DNA of 45,580 bases from Marinilabiliaceae bacterium. GTDB taxonomy: Bacteria; Bacteroidota; Bacteroidia; Bacteroidales; Marinilabiliaceae. The stretch spans positions 1 to 45,580 of the forward strand of contig JAEINY010000019.1 of NCBI GenBank assembly GCA_016342595.1, written 5' to 3'. Position 1 is the first letter of the stretch. Every line of letters begins with the position of its first letter. A program made the position numbers and the translations under genes. Under the pieces are notes generated by a model that was not told where the DNA came from, made no database searches, and worked only from the letters and a program-made list of their open reading frames with translations. This document shows, one piece after another, positions 16,879 through 24,625 of the stretch.

Positions 16879-19272
16879 ATGGGTATTTTCAATAGATCAT
16901 CCTTTTCAAACATTCTCATTGCAATAGGGCTGCTGTTGCTTTCTTTTTGTCAGGAAACATACGGGAAGAATAGTCTTGATGATCATGTTTTTCTTAGCTG
17001 TGAAACACAAGGTTCTATTAAATCGAAACTAAGGAAAGGCTATCGTGCTTTTATCATATTACCTGGTGCACCCATTCAAAATATACTAAAGGATGCTGTT
17101 AATTTCTTAAATATAAATAATGAGGATATATTAACCCTTATTTTTAAACAACAAACACCTGACTTACCCGACCTGCTTAAACGACAACAAATTAATAAAT
17201 ACCTTGCCATTCCCGGGAATGACAAGCTTAATGAACTGGATGAATGTCAAAAAAAGGGGAAAAGAATGTTTGTTTTTGCACCGGGCAATTCCTCCTTATG
17301 GTATTCAAGCAAAGCGTATTTAAGCGATTACACGGTTGACCCAGAATTTCCATTTAAAGTAGAAACCGGATTCTCCGGTAACCCGGCCAATGACTTTATT
17401 ATTTTCAGAATGGACTCCCATATCCATGCCCTACCGGATTCATTAAAATCACGACCGGATAGAGTACCCATCCTTTTTAATACTTATAGTGGAAAGCTTC
17501 CTAATTTTTTTATCACTGACCACAAGGATATCTTTTTGTCATTTAAAAATTATTGCGATCAAAATAGTTGGTATAGTACGAATGTGTTATACAATAACGA
17601 TCCACTTTGTGGCGTATCATGGAAAGAAATACCAGAATTGATCTCCCATGGAAAAATACATATTCGCCACGGTAGAATTAGCCCACAAAAGAATGGATTT
17701 CGCTTTTCGCCTGATGTTTTTGCATTTAATAGCTTAACTTCTGAAGACACTAAAATTTTCTACGCTTCTCCGATGCCACTCCTTAATAAAATGGCACTCT
17801 CGTTGAAATTTAACGAAAACATCAATAATTTAGTAGGAAGTACCAATGCCTCGTATAGTAGAATTGAATATGTAAAAGATGCTTCCCGGAAATGGTGTGG
17901 TTTGTTTAATGGAAAAAATCACTTTATTGATTTTGATACAGGCATTGAACTGGAAAATACTATCACCATCTGCGTTTGGGTTTGCCCTACCACCGTCACA
18001 GGTAATCATAGTATACTTGGAAAAGGAGAAGCGTTTTCGGTGAAGTACAAAGATGGTCGACTTTTATTCACTACTCCGGGTATTAAAGATCATTTTTCCG
18101 ACTCTGTGGTTGTTCGGGAAAATGAATGGCAGCATTTAGCCTTTGTATTTTCGGCCAATAAAGGAGTACGTTTTTTTAAGAATGGAGTATTTATTAGCGA
18201 AAAAGAATCTGCTGATTTTATCCCATCCAATCATTCGCTTTTAGTGGGAACCAATCTCTGGGATGAATATTTTGAAGGCATGATGGATGATCTTGCCATT
18301 TGGAACAGAGCCTTAAGTGATGAAGAAGTTTTGAGAGTTTATACACAGGGTCTTGATGAAGACAGCATCCCTTTGATGAAATATCTATTAATTGCCGGGT
18401 TATTATTGTTGGTTGTCTTTATCCTTGCTATTCGCTTCATGATACTTTCACATCGTAAAAATAGGAGCGCATTAAACTTAGAACCAACAACCATAAAAAA
18501 ACACATTCCTTACATACCAAAGGAGGTCCTGAAGTTAAACAATCCAACGATTGAAATATTTGGAGGATTTCGTTTTATCAACTGTGATAATGAAGATTTA
18601 ACTCCTCGTTTCTCTACCCGACGAAAACAAATATTTATACTTGTTATGATTGCCACATTTAGAGAGAATGGGATCAGTTCAAAACTATTAACCAATAAAA
18701 TTTGGGCTGGGTATTCGGCTGAAAGTGCCAAAAATAATCGAAGCACTCAAATACAACGTCTTCGGGATATCTTCTCTCAAAATAGTGGGATCAGCATTGA
18801 ATTCAAGGATAAAAAATGGATGATTTCTTTTCAGGAAGATGTATTTTGTGATTTAAAACAGTATTTTATTTTGTTAAATCATATCAGAGAATCCGGATGG
18901 GACAACCTGAATGTAATGCATTTAGAACAACTACTTTCCATAATAGAAAAAGGTGCAGTACTACCACAAATGGAAGATGAGTGGCTCGATGAATTCAAGA
19001 GTAAAATATCTGATGAATTACTTGACCTCTTATTGCCACTTTATCAAAGTAAAGAACTGATATCCAACCATCGCTTAGCGGTTAGGCTTTCTAATGCCCT
19101 TCTCATCTTTGATCCACTCAATGAAACAGTGTTGAAACACAAGGTTAATAAGCTTTTTTTACTCGATAAAAAGACCTTAGCACACGAGTGCTTTGAACAT
19201 TTCAGCAAAAACTACCAGATATGCTACAACCAACCTTTTCTAACAACATTCGCTGATGTTCTAAATCAATAA
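16879..19272 (+). CDS. Membrane-spanning regulator: LamG-like sensor and winged-helix DNA-binding domain
   Basis: A 797-residue protein. It has a signal peptide (about 1-29), a first extracytoplasmic part with no recognised fold (30-335), and a LamG/concanavalin-like domain (about 340-490: WCGLFNGKNHFIDFD..., ending DDLAIWNRALSDEEV). One membrane helix follows at about 498-522, then a basic stop HRKN. The cytoplasmic part holds a winged-helix domain (about 550-650: IEIFGGFRFIN, FSTRRKQIFILVMI, ESAKNNRSTQIQRLRDIF), reminiscent of SARP/OmpR-type domains, then a helical tail of about 120 residues. A one-component transmembrane glycan sensor is the inference. TATTTTTG at 16866 is very close to the start, so the start is not certain. 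Confidence 0.75.
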   Translation: MGIFNRSSFSNILIAIGLLLLSFCQETYGKNSLDDHVFLSCETQGSIKSKLRKGYRAFIILPGAPIQNILKDAVNFLNINNEDILTLIFKQQTPDLPDLLKRQQINKYLAIPGNDKLNELDECQKKGKRMFVFAPGNSSLWYSSKAYLSDYTVDPEFPFKVETGFSGNPANDFIIFRMDSHIHALPDSLKSRPDRVPILFNTYSGKLPNFFITDHKDIFLSFKNYCDQNSWYSTNVLYNNDPLCGVSWKEIPELISHGKIHIRHGRISPQKNGFRFSPDVFAFNSLTSEDTKIFYASPMPLLNKMALSLKFNENINNLVGSTNASYSRIEYVKDASRKWCGLFNGKNHFIDFDTGIELENTITICVWVCPTTVTGNHSILGKGEAFSVKYKDGRLLFTTPGIKDHFSDSVVVRENEWQHLAFVFSANKGVRFFKNGVFISEKESADFIPSNHSLLVGTNLWDEYFEGMMDDLAIWNRALSDEEVLRVYTQGLDEDSIPLMKYLLIAGLLLLVVFILAIRFMILSHRKNRSALNLEPTTIKKHIPYIPKEVLKLNNPTIEIFGGFRFINCDNEDLTPRFSTRRKQIFILVMIATFRENGISSKLLTNKIWAGYSAESAKNNRSTQIQRLRDIFSQNSGISIEFKDKKWMISFQEDVFCDLKQYFILLNHIRESGWDNLNVMHLEQLLSIIEKGAVLPQMEDEWLDEFKSKISDELLDLLLPLYQSKELISNHRLAVRLSNALLIFDPLNETVLKHKVNKLFLLDKKTLAHECFEHFSKNYQICYNQPFLTTFADVLNQ

Positions 19273-19307
19273 TCATACAGCTACAGTTTGGAAATACTTA
19301 AAGAGCG

Positions 19308-19340
19308 AAAAGAGCATCCAATAGTTGGATGCCCTCTTTT
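19308..19340. terminator. Bidirectional terminator
   Basis: GCATCCAA and TTGGATGC form a perfect 8-bp stem with loop TAG, flanked by AAAAGAG on the left and CTCTTTT on the right that extend the stem. It serves the regulator gene from the left and the GH30-like remnant from the right. Confidence 0.85.
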
Positions 19341-19365
19341 ATCATATACTCGAACACCCTCTCAT

Positions 19366-20012
19366 CTATGGTCCAACCGCAATACTAATATCAGCCAATT
19401 GCTTTTCCCAGGCACCTGCTCCGGAAAACAATACTTTCAGGTACTTTGTTCCCACAGGTGGTGTAATTCTATTAAAGTAATTCTTTCGATACCAGCCCAT
19501 GGAGGAATAAACACTATTAAAACTTTCATGAGGCAGTGTTGTCCATGAGTTTCCATCTGATGAAACCTGAAATGAGACACCTCCCCAAACGCCTGTATGA
19601 TGATATACGATAGCAGAGAATCCTTTTAAATCGGTCACCTGATAAACGACATAACCGTCAGACTCACTCACCCGTTTGGCCCTGCCTGCATCACCATTGA
19701 AATAATTTGGCTTTGTGGTATCAATTACTAAATTTTGAGATTGAGTCGATTTACTAAAATTATTCAATGCATCATTAAAAGGCGTGATGATTTCTGTTAT
19801 GACTTGCCCCGTAAAAGTAACCACACTCTTAGGAGGTAAAACAAATCGGAAACTTGAATTATCGGTATTATACACATCACTTTCTTCCTGCCACCTATTT
19901 GACGCGGTAGTCACATAGCGCTTAAGCTTGGCACACTGAGCACCATGGTAAAACTCTTCTCTTCTGCATTATTATTGATTGCAACCATTGTAAAATCACC
20001 AGTCAGTATTAC
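19366..20012 (-). pseudogene. 3' remnant of a GH30-like glycoside hydrolase gene, frameshifted
   Basis: From 19914 down to 19366 a frame encodes KRYVTTASNRWQEE..., FRFVLPPKSVVTFTGQV and a C-terminal carbohydrate-binding-like beta domain of about 130 residues. Upstream, in the neighbouring frame, TGDFTMVAINNNAEEKSF continues the typical GH30 C-terminal beta-sandwich. The two parts meet at about 19925-19935, where one extra base would give LS-V-AKLKRYVTT. So the gene has both a frameshift and a 5' truncation at about 20005, where intron reverse-transcriptase sequence begins on the other strand. The catalytic barrel is gone. Confidence 0.75.
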
Positions 20013-20065
20013 AAGCACAACGCTACATCAACGAGGGGTATCAGGATATCGTAGATATCGATTTG

Positions 20066-20126
20066 ATCCCGAAATAGGATTTGTAAGGTTTTGTAAAACA
20101 AAACCAACAAAATCCATAATCGGGAT
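20066..20126. repeat. Palindromic insert 1 (TCCCGA...TCGGGA ends)
   Basis: A 61-base hairpin: 29-base arms matching at 21 positions with a 3-base loop. The ends are ATCCCGA and TCGGGAT. It replaces the part of the reverse transcriptase that should follow VDIDL and breaks the reading frame. Confidence 0.7.
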
Positions 20127-20471
20127 GATGAAGTGGATCATTGTTACCTGCTGCAATTACTGCACCGTAAGATTAAATGCCAGGCGACGATGCGCCTGAT
20201 CCGCAAATGGCTCAGAGCCCCGATAGTAATTAAAGGGAAACTGGTCAAACGCAGAAAAGGCGTACCACAAGGAAGTCCGCTAAGTCCTTTACTATCCAAT
20301 ATCATGCTACATGAGCTGGATAGGGAACTGGAAAGGCACGACCTTGAACGCATTCAAAAGCTGAACGAGGTTTGTCGGGGTTGGGTGAATGCTTACCGTA
20401 TGGCAAGTATTCAGGTCAAACTCATTGAACTGGATGGCTGGTTACGCAATCGGCTTCGATATTGCATCTGG

Positions 20472-20529
20472 TCCCGATAAAGAAAAGCTTGAATTTGGCT
20501 TGCCAAATTTTAGTATTTCTACATCGGGA
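20472..20529. repeat. Palindromic insert 2 (TCCCGAT...ATCGGGA ends)
   Basis: A 58-base hairpin with arms of about 27 bases, matching at about 21 positions, around a short loop. The terminal 7 bp (TCCCGAT/ATCGGGA) are perfect. It sits between the coding pieces LRYCIW and KPERKRKN of the maturase region. Confidence 0.7.
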
Positions 20530-20612
20530 GAAAAAGCCCGAACGGAAACGGAAAAACCTTATCCGTTTAGGGGTTGAACAGGGTCAGGCATATGCATGGA
20601 GCCGGTCGCGCA

Positions 20613-20640
20613 TAGCCTGTCCCGATTTTTATCGGGAGGT
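20613..20640. repeat. Short hairpin 3 (TCCCGAT-TTTT-ATCGGGA)
   Basis: A perfect 7-bp stem with a TTTT loop (stem about 20621-20638) and the same termini as the two longer palindromes. It interrupts the maturase tail after AWSRSR. It may be a deleted or minimal form of the same element. Confidence 0.6.
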
Positions 20641-20780
20641 GGTTGGGCCATTGCTCAGAGTCCAATTTTAGGAACTACCATTACGGTGCAACGTTTGAAG
20701 TAACGGGGGTACATACCTCTACTTGACACCTATCTGCAAATCACGCCGATTAGACGTGATGTTTTATTCCCGATGACTTA

Positions 20781-20925
20781 GTGAACCGCCGTATATGTTC
20801 CAGGGAAGGAATGCCCTGTGGGCATTGTTTCGTAAGGAAGGGGCGACGCTCGCGTACGTACGGTGGTGTGAAAGGTGCACTGGCAGTCAATCGGCTGTCA
20901 GCCACCTATTCGATTATGGGCTGGG
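20781..20925 (+). other. Group II intron 3' RNA domains V/VI, interrupted
   Basis: After the maturase stop comes GTGAACCGCCGTATA and, further on, TACGTACGGTGGTGTGAAAGG, which pair as the domain V stem of bacterial group II introns; GGCAGTCAATCGGCTGTCAGCC then gives a domain-VI-like hairpin. About 55 bases with their own hairpin (GAATGCCC-TGT-GGGCATT, about 20806-20826) sit in what should be the short domain V loop. The left (5') domains of the intron were not found in the window. Confidence 0.65.
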
Positions 20926-20949
20926 TTTTATTTATTCATTTTTCTTTTT

Positions 20950-21729
20950 TTATAGTCTTATTCCAAAATTCTCATATGTAAATGTTCCACTCCCATGTTT
21001 TAATTGTCCTTTTTTGTACAATTCGGAAAAAGCATTGTCCATATCCTTAATAATCGACAACGGGACATTCAAATCATGATGTGCAGGTAAAATTCTCTTT
21101 ACAGGCAACGGGAATAATCTTTTAATCGAATTCATATAGGCAATTGGGTCTGTTGACGGAAAATCCGCAAACAATACATCCATATAAATCAAATCTCCGG
21201 TATATAAATAGCCCTTATCTTTTTCGAAAAAGCACATATGACCAGGAGAATGACCTGGAGTGTGCAAAACCTGTATTGTTCTATCCCCTAATTCAATTGT
21301 GTCGTTATCTTTTAGTACGCTTGTTGGTTTCCCTTTAAAAAGATTGTAATTGCTAACATCAAAATCTTTGGGAAAATCGCATGGTTCTTCTATCAAAAAT
21401 TTTCGAACTTGTTCTATTGTCAATGGAAATCCACCATTTATCCATTCAGTTTCTGCTTCGTGCACATAAAAGTCAGGGAAATATTCATGTCCGCCAAAAT
21501 GGTCATAGTGTACGTGTGTCGTAACTACTGTTACAGGTTTATCTGTCAGTTTTTGTACTTGTTCTAAAATATTTTCGACTCCAAGTCCCGTATCAATTAG
21601 TAAACATTTTTCTGTTCCATTTAGCACATAACAATGTGTTTCTTCCCAATGCTTGTATTCACTTATTATAGATGTATTGTCATCAACCTTCTCAATTGTA
21701 AACCAATCATTATTATTTTTTTTAGCCAT
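20950..21729 (-). CDS. MBL-fold metallo-hydrolase
   Basis: A 259-residue metallo-beta-lactamase-fold protein. The metal motif HxHxDH is THVHYDHFGGHEY (about residues 77-89). HTPGHSPGHMCFF and YTGDLIY supply further ligands, and ILPAHHDLN the last histidine. Glyoxalase-II-like or lactonase-like activity is possible, but the substrate is not readable. It forms a pair with the acetyltransferase gene 12 bases upstream. It begins right beside the intron fossil and may be part of the same accessory patch. Confidence 0.88.
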   Translation of the reverse strand: MAKKNNNDWFTIEKVDDNTSIISEYKHWEETHCYVLNGTEKCLLIDTGLGVENILEQVQKLTDKPVTVVTTHVHYDHFGGHEYFPDFYVHEAETEWINGGFPLTIEQVRKFLIEEPCDFPKDFDVSNYNLFKGKPTSVLKDNDTIELGDRTIQVLHTPGHSPGHMCFFEKDKGYLYTGDLIYMDVLFADFPSTDPIAYMNSIKRLFPLPVKRILPAHHDLNVPLSIIKDMDNAFSELYKKGQLKHGSGTFTYENFGIRL

Positions 21730-21741
21730 TTTATATTCACC

Positions 21742-22173
21742 TTATTCTTTTATCCATTCCATTAAATATTCATATTCACCTGTCTCATTTTCCTTATTTT
21801 CGGATATAACATTAAAATCCTGACTCTTGTAAAAATCAACTGTTTTTGTATTTCTCTTATATGCTTTTAGTTGAATTTTAACTCTTCTTTTTTTTATAAA
21901 GTTTAAAAGTTTTTTACCTGTTCCTCTTCCTTGAATTTTATTGTCTACAAAAATTGCAGCTAAAAGATTTTCTGCCATTGAGATAAAACCAACAATCTTT
22001 TCATCTTCAATCGCTACATAAGTTTCCGAATTTGGTAAATAAATTGATGCCATTACATCTTTATTCTTTGCCCAATAACTCTCCGGAATGAAATCATGCG
22101 CAATTATTGATGTTTGAAACCAAAGTTCCACAACCGTCTCCACATCCTTCTTCTCTATGCTTCTTATTTCCAT
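21742..22173 (-). CDS. GNAT-family N-acetyltransferase
   Basis: A 143-residue GNAT protein. The acetyl-CoA loop is IQGRGTGKKLLNFIKKR (about residues 82-98) after the beta strand LAAIFVDN; VDFYKSQDFNVISENKEN is the usual C-terminal motif. It resembles YjaB/PhnO-like small acetyltransferases. The target is unknown. Same transcription unit as the MBL-fold gene downstream. Confidence 0.88.
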   Translation of the reverse strand: MEIRSIEKKDVETVVELWFQTSIIAHDFIPESYWAKNKDVMASIYLPNSETYVAIEDEKIVGFISMAENLLAAIFVDNKIQGRGTGKKLLNFIKKRRVKIQLKAYKRNTKTVDFYKSQDFNVISENKENETGEYEYLMEWIKE

Positions 22174-22499
22174 ATCTGTTTTCTACTATTTCTTACAAAT
22201 CTAAATTTATATTAACCGCTTATGATATTTGACTTGCAGGCTGTTTTTAACCTTGCCCATAACGCCAGGCTATATCAGTGAATATACTTTTGCTATATGG
22301 GGTGCATATACACCGCCTATTCAAGAAGTATATGCACCTAGCCACCCAAACAATTATTCATCCTTACCCATTATCTGCCATTATCCGGTGCATCGTACCT
22401 AAATTGCGCCCCAAGTTAGCCAATACTAAACAAAAAAAATATCCATTTTCGGCAAAAATAATCCTTCCCACTTTTTTTTAAGGTAGCCATGCAGGAGTT
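22174..22499. other. Intergenic with an 11-bp hairpin
   Basis: About 325 bases with no gene. GGTGCATATAC (22301-22311) and GTATATGCACC (22328-22338) form a perfect 11-bp stem with a 16-base loop. There is no T run, so it is not a plain terminator. A -7-like TACTTTTG lies shortly before it, at about 22286-22293. Confidence 0.6.
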
Positions 22500-22751
22500 G
22501 TCAGTAGCCCTTCCCGGTGGGTCAGTAGCTTTGTCATCCTGGTCAGTACATCTTTTATCCTGGTCAGTAGGCTTGTCATCCTAGTCAGTACACCTTCCAT
22601 CCTGGTCAGTAGATCTTTCATCCCGGTCAGTACACTCTCCATCCCGGTCAGTACAACTTTTTTCGGGGTCAGTACGCTTGTCATCCACTTCCGTACATCT
22701 TTTATCCTTGGTTTTAAGGCTACAGACCTTGATTCCAGGCCTACTGAGTAG
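22500..22751. repeat. 21-bp tandem repeat array A (GTCAGTA core)
   Basis: Nine clear units at exactly 21 bases from 22500 to 22688 begin with GTCAGTA, followed by G or C, a variable middle with CTT, and usually ATCCTG or ATCCCG. Two to three decayed units follow to about 22751. From unit 2 to unit 7 the eighth base alternates G,C,G,C,G,C. Units 3 and 10 share 16 identical bases. Because 21 is divisible by three and the unit has few stops, long frames stay open (for example on the minus strand from 22843 to 22478, with repeating LTRM heptads). I regard these frames as by-products of the repeat. Confidence 0.85.
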
Positions 22752-22843
22752 CTATTGAGCCGTACGGCGGTCGATTTAAAGTGTACCTGGGGGCGGATGG
22801 GTTCTATTTCCATGACCTGCTGGTATTCGGCACCAATCATCAT

Positions 22844-23261
22844 TACTTTTCAGGTGTTCATCTACAATATTCTATCCTGGACAACATCTTCTGCCTCATC
22901 TGAATCGTTAAATACCGATTGGCAAAGACACACAAACCGGAAATGAGATAGATATCTTCCATTAAATACTTTGTGATTGAGCATCGCGAAATTGAAGGTC
23001 ATTTTGAAATGTAATTGGTATTATTCGCGCATATTTTAATGCTCTTTCCTTAGAAATAGAACTCAAAAGGTATTATGGTCATTTTTGCAACACGCATTCG
23101 GTTAGGGAAATATAGATTATCTGTCACTGTTACCCCTATTGTTACCCCAAGTTTTAACCGCCATCATCTATTCTTGTAATCACATTGCATAATTGGCGAA
23201 CTCATTAATAGCAGATAGAAAAAATCATAATCGTAAATCCAATAAAATAAATCTATTCCTG
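22844..23261. other. Intergenic before the oxidoreductase operon
   Basis: About 420 bases between array A and the first operon gene. No reading frame, repeat or clear TAnnTTTG box was recognised. The operon promoter should be here. Confidence 0.5.
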
Positions 23262-24533
23262 ATGGAAAAAAAAGAAGCAACTGACAGAAGAAAGTTCCTG
23301 AAAAAATCCCTGGCCGCAGTGGCGGGAATTACAATTGTGCCGCGTCATGTGTTGGGAGGAAAAGGATATATCGCACCAAGTGATCAATTGACTAAAGCCA
23401 TTATCGGTGTTGGCGGTATGGGGCGTGGTCATATTTCCTATGAAGGAACAAAACTATTAGCTGTATGTGATGTCGATCGGAATCACCTGAAAGATGTGCT
23501 CAACCAGGTTGGGAAAGGGGTTGCCGGTTATACGGATTATCGGGAAGTACTGCAACGACCGGATATTGATGTGGTACACATTGCGACGCCTCCACATTGG
23601 CACGGATTAATGGCCGTAGAAGCTGCCAGAGCCGGTAAGGACATCTGGTGTGAAAAACCCATGACTCGCACCATTGGTGAAGGACAAAGAGTGGTTGAAG
23701 AGGTGAATAAGCATGGACGTATGTTCCGCCTGAATACCTGGTTCCGCTTTAAAGATACCTTCTATGGCTTGGGTACTTCCGTCAAACCACTCAAAAAAGC
23801 AATCGACAGTGGCGTCTTAGGATGGCCATTAAAGGTGACTGTTAGTGGGATTACCGGTTATAATTGGAAGTTTTACTGGAGTGGAAAACACAACCTGAAA
23901 CCAATGCCAGTACCCGAACACCTTGATTATAATATGTGGCTAGGGCCTGCTCCGCACAAACCTTATAACCCGGAACGTGTGCACTCAAAATTCCGTGGCT
24001 ATTGGGATTATGACGGTGGTGGCTTAGGTGATATGGGACAACATTACCTCGACCCGGTTCAATACCTTTTGGGAAAAGATAATACCAGCCCGGTACGTAT
24101 CGATGTAGATGCACCTCAGCAACACTATGATGCCGTTGGTTCGTGGAGACGTATTGAATACACTTATGCCGATGGCTGTAAGATAATTCTTGATGGTGAG
24201 AACAAGGATAAAGATGCAGCCTATATAGAAGGGCCCAATGGTAAAATATTCCGAAACTTCGAATCCGACATTCCCAATTTACATAAGCTGATTGAAACCT
24301 TACCGGATCCGCAACCACAAGTCGGTACCTTTAGTGATTCGGTGCGTTCCCGTCAGAAGTTTGCACTGAATGAGATGAATGGCCATCGTTCCTGCACGCT
24401 GGTTAATCTTGGAGTTATAGCCGTACGCTTAGGACGGAATTTGAAATTTGACCCCAACAAACAGCGGTTTATTGATGATGAAGGTGCCAACAGGCTTATC
24501 AATCAACCCATGCGAGGTCCCTGGACATTCTAG
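23262..24533 (+). CDS. Gfo/Idh/MocA oxidoreductase with Tat signal
   Basis: A 423-residue NAD(P)-dependent sugar oxidoreductase. The twin-arginine signal is DRRKFLKKSLAAVAG (R9, R10), so it is exported folded. The Rossmann part begins AIIGVGGMGRGHIS, and EKPMTR carries the family lysine. The C-terminal half (GPAPHKPYNPERVH...YWDYDGGGLGDMGQHYLDP) is the GFO_IDH_MocA C domain common in periplasmic Bacteroidota members. The start at 23262 is chosen because the upstream 23 residues do not look like protein. First gene of the operon with the DUF1080 protein, DoxX and a second such oxidoreductase. Confidence 0.92.
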   Translation: MEKKEATDRRKFLKKSLAAVAGITIVPRHVLGGKGYIAPSDQLTKAIIGVGGMGRGHISYEGTKLLAVCDVDRNHLKDVLNQVGKGVAGYTDYREVLQRPDIDVVHIATPPHWHGLMAVEAARAGKDIWCEKPMTRTIGEGQRVVEEVNKHGRMFRLNTWFRFKDTFYGLGTSVKPLKKAIDSGVLGWPLKVTVSGITGYNWKFYWSGKHNLKPMPVPEHLDYNMWLGPAPHKPYNPERVHSKFRGYWDYDGGGLGDMGQHYLDPVQYLLGKDNTSPVRIDVDAPQQHYDAVGSWRRIEYTYADGCKIILDGENKDKDAAYIEGPNGKIFRNFESDIPNLHKLIETLPDPQPQVGTFSDSVRSRQKFALNEMNGHRSCTLVNLGVIAVRLGRNLKFDPNKQRFIDDEGANRLINQPMRGPWTF

Positions 24534-24625
24534 TATTTGTCTGGATCAGAGGATTTCAAGATCAATCACCAGGGTAATAATCAGCTAATAATTAACTCAA
24601 GAGACAATAAAAAAATATCAATTCA

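Larger units (their letters stand above)
20001..20781 (+). pseudogene. Fossil of a group II intron reverse transcriptase/maturase
   Basis: Pieces in order: LQAQRYINEGYQDIVDIDL (about 20008-20065); DEVDHCYLLQLLHRKIK (from about 20126); KRRKGVPQGSPLSPLLSNIML and ELDRELERHDLE; then directly RGWVNAYRMAS and LDGWLRNRLRYCIW; then KPERKRKNLIRLGVEQGQAYAWSRSR; SPILGTTITVQRL; and LLDTYLQITP ending at a stop near 20781. The N terminus and the YADD catalytic block with most of the thumb are missing. Two palindromes interrupt the frame and a third hairpin sits in the tail. This is a dead copy reduced by deletion. Confidence 0.85.

Noticed and set aside
19945..20199. Plus-strand frame as an independent small gene
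   Set aside because: It runs across the GH30 remnant, the intron junction and a palindrome in the wrong frame.
22478..22843. Minus-strand frame of 121 codons with LTRM heptads as a coiled-coil protein
   Set aside because: It exists because the 21-bp repeat lacks stops; other frames across the same DNA are open as well and there is no convincing start signal.
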